A stretch of DNA of 64,000 nt from JBGSYJ01 sp041748075 (GTDB taxonomy: Bacteria > Acidobacteriota > Thermoanaerobaculia > Gp7-AA8), in the NCBI GenBank assembly GCA_041748075.1, contig JBGTDX010000036.1, positions 124,001-188,000 on the forward strand, given 5' to 3'. The notes below the pieces were generated by a model. The model was not told the DNA's origin. It ran no database searches and saw only the letters and a program-made list of their open reading frames with translations. A program made the position numbers and the translations under genes. Below are positions 17,603-26,501 of this stretch, one piece after another. Position 1 is the first letter of the stretch, and every line of letters begins with the position of its first letter.

Positions 17603-17946
17603 AGAAACCACTGGACATCTATCTGAAACCGAGTTGAACCAGCTGCCGCAAGGCCGTAGCTTACCTGGAAGGTAAGAATGCAGAACTGGTCAAACACGAT
17701 CTGGCGAAGGATCCACCCGATCGCAGACTGCTCGAGCGGCTGATCCCTGCTGATCACGCGGCGAGCTTTCTCAACAAACGCAGCCCCGCATACAAAGAGC
17801 GGAATCTTGGAGCGAGAACGCTGACGAAACGGCAGGTGATCGATCTGATGCTCGAGGAGCCGAATCTCATACGGCGGCCGCTGGTCGTCCGGGGAACCAG
17901 CGCGGTCTTCGGATACTCGCCGGAGGAATACGAGGATCTGGTTTGA
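17599..17946 (+). CDS. ArsC/Spx-family thioredoxin-fold protein, putative selenoprotein (in-frame UGA = Sec13)
   Basis: With the single in-frame TGA (17635-17637) read as selenocysteine, this is a 115-aa ArsC/Spx/YffB-family protein. The N-terminus LDIYLKPSUTSCRKA aligns with the family active site (IYxxPxCxxCRKA), so Sec replaces the first, catalytic Cys and Cys16 is the resolving residue. The rest (FLNKRSPAYKERNLG, then EEPNLIRRPLVVRG) matches the family to its normal end, with no other stop. A SECIS-like stem-loop lies 22 nt after the UGA. The TTG start has GGGAG upstream and overlaps the BFD gene stop; its own stop overlaps the next start, again as TTGA. It is probably a thiol/selenol oxidoreductase or arsenate reductase. 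A nonsense-mutated gene is the alternative. Confidence 0.82.
17660..17676 (+). promoter_or_regulatory. Candidate bacterial SECIS element
   Basis: CTTACC (17660-17665) and GGTAAG (17671-17676) form a perfect 6-bp stem around loop TGGAA. The second loop base, G at 17667, lies 30 nt after the TGA. This meets the published bacterial SECIS rule: stem of at least 4 bp, and a G in the first two loop positions 16-37 nt from UGA. It is the proposed SelB binding site. A second, closer hairpin (AGCTGCC GCAA GGC...AGCT) lies between it and the UGA. Confidence 0.65.
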
Positions 17947-18215
17947 ACCTCACGATGTTCCCGCTTCTCGCCATGACGGTCATGCTCTGGATTCTCTGGA
18001 GCGACACGGTCCGTCCTCGCAGAAGCTCACGGATCGTCTATTACATCCGGATGCTTCTTTTCATGGGAATGATCGGTGCCTTGTACTACAACCTCGCCAT
18101 GTATCCCGCTGCGTTTGACACCAACGCGCGCGTGCTCCTCGGGCTGGCGACGGTGGTGGGCCTGGCAGGAGTCGTTTACTTCTTCCTGAGGGCGAAGGCG
18201 GCGGTGGGGCAGTGA
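17943..18215 (+). CDS. Small multi-pass membrane protein, third gene of the BFD-ArsC operon
   Basis: A 90-aa protein with three predicted membrane segments (FPLLAMTVMLWILW, MLLFMGMIGALYY and VLLGLATVVGLAGVVYFF), separated by a basic loop RPRRSSR. I do not recognise a family. The TTG start overlaps the preceding stop (TTGA), with GGAGGAA 14-20 nt upstream. Coupling to the Sec-ArsC gene suggests a related membrane role, but nothing in the sequence shows it. Confidence 0.7.
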   Translation: MNLTMFPLLAMTVMLWILWSDTVRPRRSSRIVYYIRMLLFMGMIGALYYNLAMYPAAFDTNARVLLGLATVVGLAGVVYFFLRAKAAVGQ

Positions 18216-18419
18216 GGGGAGCCGAAGCGAATGTTGAAGTGTGAATGTTGGATTGAGGAACCAGTCCAGCTTCTGATTCAACATCACCATTGGTTTCCGT
18301 CAACTCCCGTTCAACTTTTCAGCATCATCGCCGTTCGCGGACAGCTCTTCCCAGATTTCATCGAATGTTGCACCGACAGGTGGGCGGAGGAGTGGTCCGT
18401 CAACAATAGGGTTCTGTGT

Positions 18420-18580
18420 TGTGCCATCCCTCCCTCCCGCCCGGTTCTGAGTTGTGCACGCCCGCCCCTCCTCACGGTTCTGGGTTGTGGGTTCCCACTA
18501 CCCGGGCGGCGTGTCTCAGAACTCAGAACCGGCGGGCGGGCGGGGTGGGCGTGCAGAACTCAGAACCGGGCGGGAGGGGG
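18420..18580. repeat. Long inverted repeat with heptamer units between convergent genes
   Basis: Arms 18436-18468 and 18542-18574 (33 nt each) match at 31 positions when one is reversed and complemented, giving a stem of about 33 bp with a 73-nt apical region that holds further CTGGGTT and AACTCAG units. It lies between the small membrane protein gene and addA, which converge, so it could serve as a bidirectional transcription barrier. The remaining gap (18216-18419) contains nothing I can identify. Confidence 0.85.
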
Positions 18581-18583
18581 CCA

Positions 18584-21500
18584 TCACACCTCCACTACTT
18601 CCTCACTTTCGAAGTCGATGTACCAGAGCAGCCCCCGGCAGGGATTGCCTGACATGCGCGATACGGCGCTGCAATAACGCGCGACCTGCTCTCGATCCTT
18701 TGCACTGCGTTCCGGAGTCGCCTTGCCGCTCTTGTAGTCGAGCACGACGTACTGGGAGCCTTCGCGCAGGAGGAGGTCGATCCGACCCTCTACGACGCTT
18801 CCATGCTCATCCACATAGGCAATGGGCACTTCATTGGCGCTGGCCGTGCAACTCCGCAGCCGCGCGGCGAGTGCCGAAGCAGAGATCGTAGCGAGCCTCT
18901 TTCCGACTCTGGACACAACGCTCGCGTCAGCCTGCTGCTCGATTGCCAGACGATCAAGCAGAGGTTCGAGCTGGCTCTCGTTTCCATCCCAGACTTCGAG
19001 AAATCGATGGAGGAGAATCCCCGCAGCGCGATTCTTCACGCCCGCGCGCCGCCGCGCAATCTCGGCCGCAGTCATCGCTTCGCTCTCCTCGCTGATCGCG
19101 TCCTGCTCGAGAACCTCTACGCCGAGCAACGACTGAATCCCCTCGTTCACGAACGGTTGCCGGACGAGAACATCCTCCATGGTCGGCGCGATCGTCTCGA
19201 ATGCGCAGCGCACGGGCACGAACCCGAATGCAACATCCTTCACGATCCTCTCGCCTGCAGCGGGAAAGCGTCCCGCAATGGCTCGGGCGTCGAGGCCCGT
19301 GATCCGGCAGAACGACTTCCAGAATCCCTGCGATGAGTCCCTCGAATCGACGACAAAGACCACATCCGACTTTGCCCGGGTTACTGCCACATAGAACAAC
19401 CGATCGACTTCGGCCTGTGCGCGTGCGTCGCCGATGTCCCCCAGCGGCGTATCCTCGACCTTCCTGAACTCTCCCGCCAGGTTGGCAATTCTCCCTGAAA
19501 AGAGCAGCGACGGTGGATCGTCGATCGCCAGAACACGCGTGGTGTCAGTCCGGAGCGGCGATCCCAGGTCGGGGAGAATCACCGTGTCGAACTCGAGTCC
19601 CTTTGCAGCATGAACAGTCATCACCGACACGGCGTCTTCGGATTCCAGGAACGCAGGCTCTGCATCGTTCGACTCCTCCCGCCGGCGCGTCATCTCTGCG
19701 ACGAACTCTCCGATCGATTCACCCGCCCGCAGATCGAAACTCGCGGCTATGTCACGCAACGCGTCGAGGTGCAGAAGAGATCGCCGGCCGTTCCTGAGCG
19801 CGCTGTAGTAGAGCTCGATCCCGCTGTCGGCGATCAGCCGGTCGATGAGAGTCGCAACGTCCACGTCTCTGGCAAGACCCGCATAGTCCTCGATCCTGCG
19901 ACGGAACCGTTCATACGGAGATCCTGCATCGGCCGGTCCACCAGTCAGCAGCCGCTCGACGATCTCTCCATCGTCGAGCGCGAACCAAGGTGTGCGCGCC
20001 GCTGCGATCATCGCTCCGGTGTCGAACGGGAATGCGATTGCTCGCAGAACTGCGATCAGGTCGACCGCTGCCGGCCTCTCGAGAAATGCGCGCGTCGGGG
20101 GAAGAATGTACGGAATACCGTAACGGTCGAATGTTTCGAGATAAAAATCGACATTCGTCAGCTTCCTGAAGAGAAGCGCAAAACGGCGCAGCGGAGAGCC
20201 TTCGGCGTGCCTCGCCCGGATCCACTCCGCGACGGCCACGGACTCTCGCTCGTCGACACTTCCATCCTCCGGTTCCTCACTCCGGAGAAACGTCACGCGG
20301 GCGTCGAGTTCCCGAATGAGACCGGGCCTCTTCGCATTCAGAGGTTCGTAGGACGGGCGCGCCACGCTTGGCGTCGAGGGAATCGAGAAAAGCTCGGCGA
20401 ACATGACATTGAGGTTATCGACCAGAGGCGCATCACTCCGGTACTGATCCGGCAAAACTCTCCGCTCGGCGCCGTCGCTGAGGAAGCCCTGCACGGTTCT
20501 CTCGTAGGTTTCCGGATCGGCCCGGCGAAAGGCGTAGATCGACTGCTTGGGGTCGCCGACGATGGTGACCCGGCCGGGTACCAGAGCTCCCCGTGAGTCG
20601 CGAGCGAGTTTGTCGACGATCCCTGCCTGTACGCGATCCGTATCCTGAAATTCGTCGACGAAGATGTAGTCGAATGCCTTACGGACCTCTTCCAGAAGCC
20701 CCGGGTTCTCCAGCAACCGGGCTGTTCGGAAGAGCAGGTCGTCGAAGTCGACGATTCCGAGACGCTGCTTTTCTTCTTCGAGGAAGGCGTTGAAGCGTGT
20801 GGCGAGACTTCGGACCGTCACGGCGACGCGATGGCGCTTGAGACGCTCGAAGATGGTGTCGCCGCGGTCGTCGCCGCGAAGGAATTTCATGTAGGCCTTG
20901 AAGCTCTTCGCCCGGCCCAGGTTTGCGTCCGCAAGTGCATCCGCGATGGGAGCGAAGTATCCGAGCCAGATCTCCACGGTTGCGTCGGAAGGAGCTGCAT
21001 GCGTCCGGACGTAGTCGAGGAATTGCCGTGTCGGAGCATCCGTGACTTGTGTGACCGCCGATGCCTCCGCAGATCGGATGCCGGCGAGGACGCTGTGCAG
21101 CAGCGGCTCGGCCTCATCCATTTCACCGAGGGAGTAGCGGGGGTCGTCAATGAGATCGCGCTTCGAGAGCAGGGCGAACAGGGTGCCGCGTATATTGTCC
21201 AGGCGGCGGTAATGTCCGAAGACCGTCTCCCATTCCGGAAGGTGCGCGTCGCCGACGGAGTCTCCCGTCTCGGACTGCAGCCACCGATCGTAGATCTGAT
21301 CGTAGACGCGTTCTCGTTCGAAGCCCTCGACGATCGCGAACTGCGGGTCGAGCCCTGCTTCGATGGGAAAGGCGCGAAGGATCCTCTGGCAGAACGAGTG
21401 GATCGTCTGCGCGGCGAATCGTTCGACCTGAGCGAAGTGTCGCTCGACGGCGGGGCGCCTTGCTTCGCGCTCACCGCCTGCGATCATGAAAATCGGATTC

Positions 21501-21808
21501 TCGGTGGGCCAGGACGGCTCGGCGAGATGGAGGTTTGCATGAAGCTCAGCGATCGCACCGCGGACGCGCGAGGAAAGCTCTCCCGCTGCTTTCTCGGTGA
21601 ACGTGACGAGGACCACGCGCTCGGCAGCGAGCTCTGGATGAGACGTCAGAATCCCGAGCAGTTCCCGAACGATGCTCGTCGTCTTGCCTGTGCCTGCGCC
21701 CGCTTCGATCACGAGTGCCTTCCGCTGACCGCGTGCGGGCGCGCCGGGGGGCACCTCGAGCGGCCTCGCGAAAGGAAGCTCGATCTGAACCGGTCGCCGT
21801 TCAGTCAT
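18584..21808 (-). CDS. addA: UvrD-type helicase/PD-(D/E)XK nuclease, AddA-like
   Basis: A 1074-aa DNA helicase-nuclease subunit for double-strand break resection. Walker A is AGAGTGKT (36-43), Walker B/motif II is FVDEFQDTD, motif III GDPKQSIYAFR, and motif VI FYVAVTRAK is intact, so the helicase should be active. The C-terminal RecB-family nuclease shows GRIDLLL and VLDYKSGK with downstream QVARYC, giving the D, D-x-K and Q residues. It overlaps addB by 8 bp. Members of this type vary in sequence and could also be named RecB-like; the AddB partner favours the AddAB name. Confidence 0.9.
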   Translation of the reverse strand: MTERRPVQIELPFARPLEVPPGAPARGQRKALVIEAGAGTGKTTSIVRELLGILTSHPELAAERVVLVTFTEKAAGELSSRVRGAIAELHANLHLAEPSWPTENPIFMIAGGEREARRPAVERHFAQVERFAAQTIHSFCQRILRAFPIEAGLDPQFAIVEGFERERVYDQIYDRWLQSETGDSVGDAHLPEWETVFGHYRRLDNIRGTLFALLSKRDLIDDPRYSLGEMDEAEPLLHSVLAGIRSAEASAVTQVTDAPTRQFLDYVRTHAAPSDATVEIWLGYFAPIADALADANLGRAKSFKAYMKFLRGDDRGDTIFERLKRHRVAVTVRSLATRFNAFLEEEKQRLGIVDFDDLLFRTARLLENPGLLEEVRKAFDYIFVDEFQDTDRVQAGIVDKLARDSRGALVPGRVTIVGDPKQSIYAFRRADPETYERTVQGFLSDGAERRVLPDQYRSDAPLVDNLNVMFAELFSIPSTPSVARPSYEPLNAKRPGLIRELDARVTFLRSEEPEDGSVDERESVAVAEWIRARHAEGSPLRRFALLFRKLTNVDFYLETFDRYGIPYILPPTRAFLERPAAVDLIAVLRAIAFPFDTGAMIAAARTPWFALDDGEIVERLLTGGPADAGSPYERFRRRIEDYAGLARDVDVATLIDRLIADSGIELYYSALRNGRRSLLHLDALRDIAASFDLRAGESIGEFVAEMTRRREESNDAEPAFLESEDAVSVMTVHAAKGLEFDTVILPDLGSPLRTDTTRVLAIDDPPSLLFSGRIANLAGEFRKVEDTPLGDIGDARAQAEVDRLFYVAVTRAKSDVVFVVDSRDSSQGFWKSFCRITGLDARAIAGRFPAAGERIVKDVAFGFVPVRCAFETIAPTMEDVLVRQPFVNEGIQSLLGVEVLEQDAISEESEAMTAAEIARRRAGVKNRAAGILLHRFLEVWDGNESQLEPLLDRLAIEQQADASVVSRVGKRLATISASALAARLRSCTASANEVPIAYVDEHGSVVEGRIDLLLREGSQYVVLDYKSGKATPERSAKDREQVARYCSAVSRMSGNPCRGLLWYIDFESEEVVEV

Positions 21809-24800
21809 CGACGCCTTCGTCGAGAAGTTCGATCGCCGTTTTGTATCGCCTCATGCGCCGGCGTTCCTCCGGGTCGTGACGGCTGCGGCAGGCGAGCTTC
21901 ATCGTGCAGTATCTGCAGGCTCCCTCGTCGTCAGGCAACGCAGGAAAGTGTCCCGCGAGTATGCTGCTCGAAAAGAGCGACAGGTTTGCGAGCAGCGTTT
22001 CCCTCTCGCCCAGCTCGAATGTATGGCTCGCCTTCGGACGGTCGCTCCCGATCGGGCGAATCGTTCCCGAAACGCGCGACCGCTCCGCGTCGAACATCGA
22101 CGAAGCGGCCAGGGCATAGAGAGCGAGCTGCAGCTTGTGCCCCGCGTCGATCTTTTTTCCGAGAGTCGTGTGTCCGGACGCCGTTCCCGACTTGTAGTCC
22201 ACGACACGGTAGTAGAGCTCGCCTTTTCGGTCGATCCGGTCGATCGTTCCGCGAATGCTGATGCCGGCCGGTTCCAGGTCGATCGTGACGGGGGATGGAT
22301 GATCCGCCGGTCGATGCCGGTCTGTTCCGAAACTGAACTCGAAATACGCCGGCCTGAAGCCCGAGGCAGCCATTTCTTCCAGGTCGCCGAGGATGAAGCG
22401 TTCGAGATTCGAGCGGGTGCTCACTCGCTCGAAGTCCCGGATCCTGCGGTTGAACGGAGGAAACTCCTGATCGAAGCGGTCGAATTCTTCGTCTACGATC
22501 CGGTGTAGCTCGTTCTTCAGGTCCCCAGGGAGCTCGGAACACGCTGCCGCGTCGACTGTGAACAGCCGACCACCAGTCTCCCGGTAGAAGCGCTCCAGGA
22601 TGCGGTGATCGAGGCCTCCCTTGTCCCTGTGATTGATCTGAGGCTCGTGTTCCGGATCTTCCAGCTCGTCCGCGCGAAGCAGTCGACGGAAAAGAAACTT
22701 CTGAGGACACTCACCGAAATCCTCGAACCATGTGGGACTCACGATCTCGAGCCGCCGCCGTACTTCGGCCGCGGAACGCTCGCTCAGCTCGATGTATCCG
22801 TCGTAGCTCGAACGAAGTCCCACGGAACTAGCCAGTCTCAGCTTACGCACGAAGGAAGCGGATGGAGAGAACTGTTCCGGCGATGTCGTCAACAGCGCGA
22901 TCTGTCGCTCGATCGGACTCAGCGTGGCGTCCTGCCGCGGGGGGCCTGACATCGCAGGCTTCGCTCCGCCATCATGAAGTGTTCCGTCGCGCGGGCCGGC
23001 TTCTTCGGCCTCGACCGTCCATCCTTCGACCGCGCGTGCGAGGAACGGTGAGGGTCGCAGCACCTTTCCAAACCCGTCGGAACGTGCAAAGGAGAGAACC
23101 ACTTCATCGCCGGCCGCATCGAGCATCAGCTGAAAAAGCAGCTCCTCTTCCTCGCGACCGTCGCCAATGAGCGGGAGGCCCGCACTCCCGCGCTCGCGAT
23201 CCGAGAGCAGCGGGTCGGGGACGCGTCGCTGCGGGAGCTTGTCTTCCTGCATTCCGAAGACGAACAGATGGCGGAACGCGCGGCCCCGCATCGTCATCAC
23301 GTCGCCGAACCAGACGGCCGGTGCCGTCGGAGGCGAGTCGACAATGAGATCCTGCATCGCAGCGACAATGTCCTTCGAGACCAGATTGAGCTCAGCACGC
23401 TCGAGCGATTCGAGCTGAGACGACAGCATTTCGATCGCTTCGATTGCCTGGAGATCCTGTTCGGTCCTCGGACGGAAAAGGAGCGCAAAACCGCGAAGGA
23501 GCTTGCCCCATGCATCCCCGGTTCCCGTCGGGGGGATGCCGAAAGTGATGCGCTCGATCTCGCCTGCGGCCGCTGTGTAGCTGGCGAGCTCCGGAATCGT
23601 CTTTTGCTCGCGCGTTTCGACTCCCGTGGCGGCCCTCGCCAGCTCGGCTCCTGTACCTCCGGCGATCTGATGTTTTCTCGTCGCGTGGTCGATTCGGTCG
23701 ATCTCGCGAGCTGTGAGTGTCGGGGCAATGGACAGACCGTCGCGGAGCAACCCGATGACCATGTTTCTCGGAAAGTTCCGTTCGGTGATCTCGAGCAGCC
23801 GGAGAATCGAGCGTCCGATGCGGTGCGAGCGCAGAGGCCGTTCTTCATGTATCTGAATGTCGAATCCGAACTCCCGGGCGTATTGCCTGGCGAGCCTCGA
23901 TGAGGCGGGGTCGACTGATCGGCTCACGATGCCGATCTCATCGATCCTCGTGCCCTCGTCGAGCCTGCGTCTCACTGTCCGGCAGATCTCGCGCATCTCC
24001 TCGCGTGGGGTGAACTGCATCCGAATGCTTCGCCGCGCGGGTGTGGCGTCTTCGCGTGATGTCGCGAGAGCTTCGACCCCGCCTGCTCGAACCCTCGCGG
24101 CGAAGCCGGCTGCATAGGCATAGGAGGGAGGAACCGAGTTCCCGTCCAGGGGAATCGGAAGCCAGATCGAATTCAGCAGGCCTCTGCGCCTGAGAGCTTC
24201 GAGAAGTCTTTCCTGCAAACCGGTCATATCGTAGAAGCCGAAGACGATCTGTGGCGGGAGGCGGGAGCCATCGTCGAGGAGTCGGATTGCACGCTCGAGA
24301 AGATCCGCAGGCTGCGGAAGGGCGAGAGCACGAAGATACTCCTCGTAGAGTCTGCCTGCGGCGAGAAGCGCTGCGTGACGATCTTCGAGGCGGCCGGAGG
24401 AGTCCGCGAGGCGCGCTTTCAGTTGCTCGAGTGAAGCGCCGCTGTCGCGAACGTCGCGGTGGCTCCGCCCGATCATCGAATCCATTCCGTGGGCGGTGAG
24501 GAGTGGGTGGCCGGCGCTCTGGACGGCTTGCTTCATGAGGATCTGGCGCTGGGTCTCTTCGAGCTTTGGGGGGTATTCGCCGGCAAGATTGAGAACGCGG
24601 CGCGCCAGTGACTCCGGCGAGTTGAAGTAGATGCCGGCGAATCCGTCCGCCCTGTGCGCAAGGATTGCGCGTGCGACACCTGAAGCGGCCGAACGGGACG
24701 GGACGAGCAGGTGCACAGCCGGGCCGTCCAGCGGATCCCGGCTCAACTCGCGATGGAGGCGCTCGCCGAGGGCTGCCGCGATGTCGGCGTAGCGTCCGGA

Positions 24801-24842
24801 ATAGAGAGGGAGGTTGTCGTTCAGTGGCCAGTCAGCTCGCAT
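21801..24842 (-). CDS. addB: PD-(D/E)XK nuclease family protein, AddB-like
   Basis: A 1013-aa partner of AddA. The N-terminal helicase-like half lacks a GxxxxGKT Walker A (the place holds LLVPSRSAASGV), so it is likely inactive as a motor, as in many AddB/RecC-type subunits. The C-terminal nuclease has ISIRGTIDRID and RVVDYKSG. A Cas4/AddB iron-sulfur staple is visible as one Cys before the nuclease (FGECPQKF) and CRYCTMKLAC near the end (C-x2-C-x5-C). It probably cuts the strand opposite to AddA. It starts divergently from the VanZ-like gene. Confidence 0.88.
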   Translation of the reverse strand: MRADWPLNDNLPLYSGRYADIAAALGERLHRELSRDPLDGPAVHLLVPSRSAASGVARAILAHRADGFAGIYFNSPESLARRVLNLAGEYPPKLEETQRQILMKQAVQSAGHPLLTAHGMDSMIGRSHRDVRDSGASLEQLKARLADSSGRLEDRHAALLAAGRLYEEYLRALALPQPADLLERAIRLLDDGSRLPPQIVFGFYDMTGLQERLLEALRRRGLLNSIWLPIPLDGNSVPPSYAYAAGFAARVRAGGVEALATSREDATPARRSIRMQFTPREEMREICRTVRRRLDEGTRIDEIGIVSRSVDPASSRLARQYAREFGFDIQIHEERPLRSHRIGRSILRLLEITERNFPRNMVIGLLRDGLSIAPTLTAREIDRIDHATRKHQIAGGTGAELARAATGVETREQKTIPELASYTAAAGEIERITFGIPPTGTGDAWGKLLRGFALLFRPRTEQDLQAIEAIEMLSSQLESLERAELNLVSKDIVAAMQDLIVDSPPTAPAVWFGDVMTMRGRAFRHLFVFGMQEDKLPQRRVPDPLLSDRERGSAGLPLIGDGREEEELLFQLMLDAAGDEVVLSFARSDGFGKVLRPSPFLARAVEGWTVEAEEAGPRDGTLHDGGAKPAMSGPPRQDATLSPIERQIALLTTSPEQFSPSASFVRKLRLASSVGLRSSYDGYIELSERSAAEVRRRLEIVSPTWFEDFGECPQKFLFRRLLRADELEDPEHEPQINHRDKGGLDHRILERFYRETGGRLFTVDAAACSELPGDLKNELHRIVDEEFDRFDQEFPPFNRRIRDFERVSTRSNLERFILGDLEEMAASGFRPAYFEFSFGTDRHRPADHPSPVTIDLEPAGISIRGTIDRIDRKGELYYRVVDYKSGTASGHTTLGKKIDAGHKLQLALYALAASSMFDAERSRVSGTIRPIGSDRPKASHTFELGERETLLANLSLFSSSILAGHFPALPDDEGACRYCTMKLACRSRHDPEERRRMRRYKTAIELLDEGVDD

Positions 24843-24935
24843 GGGCGATTGAAGTTGCTTCGATCAGCATGCCATATCCGCCTGCCCGCCGACACAGCCG
24901 GCTCACGGGAAGCAGAGGCCGCTGCCGCCCGTGCA

Positions 24936-24941
24936 TATAAT
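24936..24941 (+). promoter_or_regulatory. Candidate -10 box for a leaderless VanZ-like mRNA
   Basis: A perfect TATAAT ends 8 nt before the ATG at 24950, leaving no room for a leader. No ribosome site is present upstream. No convincing -35 box is seen. Confidence 0.4.
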
Positions 24942-24949
24942 GGCTCCCC

Positions 24950-25429
24950 ATGCCTCGGCGACCGGAACGGCTCATCGTAGTTGGCAAGAAGACCACCGCG
25001 GCGCTGCTGCTGGTGGTCACGCTCGGCATGCTGGGCCTGACGCTCTGGATCTCCGGCAAGGCTTACGCGAAAGTCGACGCGGTGCCCTTCCGTGATTTCC
25101 GCGTCCTGATGAGCCGTATGGGGGAAGGTCCGGTTCCGGTCCCCACCGTGATTGCCCTGATCACTCCGCTGATCTTCAATATGCTCCTGTTTCTTCCCTG
25201 GGGGTTCCTGGTGTTCGTGCTGATCGAGAGCCCCCGGCGGCCGACCGGTCAGGCCTATCTGCTGACGTTCCTTTTCGCGGTGGCGTTCAGTTCTGGGGTC
25301 GAAGCGTGGCAATACTTTCTGCCTACGAGGGTTACAGACATCAATGATGTGATCGGCAACGTCTCGGGCGCGCTAGTTGGCGCGATTCTTGGTCATCTCC
25401 GGAAACGAGTTCGCATATCCTTCGAATGA
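24950..25429 (+). CDS. VanZ family membrane protein
   Basis: A 159-aa protein with four predicted membrane segments. The family hallmark is the sequence after the third segment, SGVEAWQYFLPTRVTDINDVIGN, leading into a final membrane helix. VanZ-like proteins are of unclear biochemical role; VanZ itself gives low-level teicoplanin resistance. The -10-like TATAAT lies immediately upstream. It is followed by a response regulator 13 bp downstream, perhaps in one transcript. Confidence 0.85.
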   Translation: MPRRPERLIVVGKKTTAALLLVVTLGMLGLTLWISGKAYAKVDAVPFRDFRVLMSRMGEGPVPVPTVIALITPLIFNMLLFLPWGFLVFVLIESPRRPTGQAYLLTFLFAVAFSSGVEAWQYFLPTRVTDINDVIGNVSGALVGAILGHLRKRVRISFE

Positions 25430-25442
25430 GTGGGAGACGGAA

Positions 25443-25805
25443 TTGATTCTGATCGTTGAAGACGATCCACAGGTAGCCAGGCTGATCGCGCTGGTTCTCG
25501 AGCGCAACGGCTTCGAAGGGGAGATTCTCGCTGACGGCCAAATTGCGCTCGCGAAGGCAAAAGCCGACCGCCCGCAACTCATTTTCGCGGATCTCACGAT
25601 CAAGGGAATGGCGGGTGACGTGCTCTGCACGAGCCTCAAGCAGGATGAATCCACCCGCGGTATCCCTTTTGTCGTTCTCTCCGGCGACCGCGACATCGCC
25701 GAGCGGGCAAAGAACTGCGGAGCCGACGACCATCTCGGCAAGCCTTTTGAATTCGAAGATCTGATTCGTCTCGTCAACAAATATGCAAAAAGCAACGACG
25801 GTTAA
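25443..25805 (+). CDS. Single-domain response regulator (CheY-like)
   Basis: A 120-aa receiver domain with no output domain. The acidic pair is in LIVEDDPQ, the phosphoacceptor Asp in LIFADLTI, a Ser replaces the usual Thr in VVLSGDRD, and Lys is in LGKPF. The TTG start is supported by GGGAGACGGA and by the immediate start of the receiver fold. No kinase lies adjacent; the partner is unknown. Confidence 0.85.
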   Translation: MILIVEDDPQVARLIALVLERNGFEGEILADGQIALAKAKADRPQLIFADLTIKGMAGDVLCTSLKQDESTRGIPFVVLSGDRDIAERAKNCGADDHLGKPFEFEDLIRLVNKYAKSNDG

Positions 25806-26403
25806 GCCGCCCGAGTTCCCGACGGACTCCGATCCGGTCACTCGGTTGCTCGAGGTACTGGAGCGGGAAGGATTCCGTTCGCTCAGCGAAGAAGACGGAG
25901 GACTCGCCGCTCTGGGTGAGCGCGTGTACCACCGTGCTGAACGCGTCTCGTTTGTTCGAGGCGAGACAGTCTTCGTCCTGATCGATTTTCCAGCGCTCAC
26001 GGAAAAGGTGCTCAGTCAGGCGATGGAAGGCATCACAAACCTCTTTCGGGCAAAGCGGCGAACCGACAAGGCGCTCTCGTTCTTTCAGCCCACCACGGTG
26101 TATGTCTGCATCATTGCGCGCTCGGAGTCGCCGCACACGGCGAGCCTCAACCGCTACATCTCGACCGCGGGCGGGGCAATCATCATCCCCGTCATCGTCA
26201 TTCCCGACATCAATCAGGTTGTCTATCCCTCGGTTGAAGAGAAGGTCGGCACCGTCCGCCCGCGCGTGGAATTTCTGCAGTTCGTCCTCGGCGAGCGACG
26301 TGAAGCGGTTCAGATTCACGAGAAAACCGTGCGAACGTTCTACGTCTCCCTCTTTTTCGTCACCATCCTTCTGATCGCGGCGATCGTCACGTTCTTCGTC
26401 TGA
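25783..26403 (+). CDS. Tail-anchored hypothetical protein
   Basis: A 206-aa protein of unknown family. It has a soluble N-terminal domain with beta-alpha character (ERVSFVRGETVFVLIDFP, TTVYVCIIAR) and a single C-terminal membrane segment (YVSLFFVTILLIAAIVTFFV) that ends at the stop, so it would be C-tail anchored. Its start overlaps the response regulator gene by 23 bp, which suggests a shared transcript. Confidence 0.6.
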   Translation: MQKATTVKPPEFPTDSDPVTRLLEVLEREGFRSLSEEDGGLAALGERVYHRAERVSFVRGETVFVLIDFPALTEKVLSQAMEGITNLFRAKRRTDKALSFFQPTTVYVCIIARSESPHTASLNRYISTAGGAIIIPVIVIPDINQVVYPSVEEKVGTVRPRVEFLQFVLGERREAVQIHEKTVRTFYVSLFFVTILLIAAIVTFFV

Positions 26404-26410
26404 AGAATTG

Positions 26411-26437
26411 CGAAATCAGAACGCAGAATGCAGCATG
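26411..26437. repeat. Short heptamer array (CAGAACG/CAGAATG/CAGCATG)
   Basis: Three or four degenerate 7-bp units in tandem, CAGAACG, CAGAATG and CAGCATG, lie 8 bp after the tail-anchored protein gene. Confidence 0.5.
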
Positions 26438-26501
26438 ACCCGCGTCCGGCGGTCCCGAGTGCGCCCGGCCGCCAGTTCCACTGGAAACGATCCCGAACCT
26501 C

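Noticed and set aside
17635..17637. Simple nonsense mutation in the ArsC-like gene
   Set aside because: Not excluded, but less likely: the TGA sits exactly on the catalytic Cys column, the frame is otherwise clean, both flanking overlaps are preserved and a SECIS-like stem follows.
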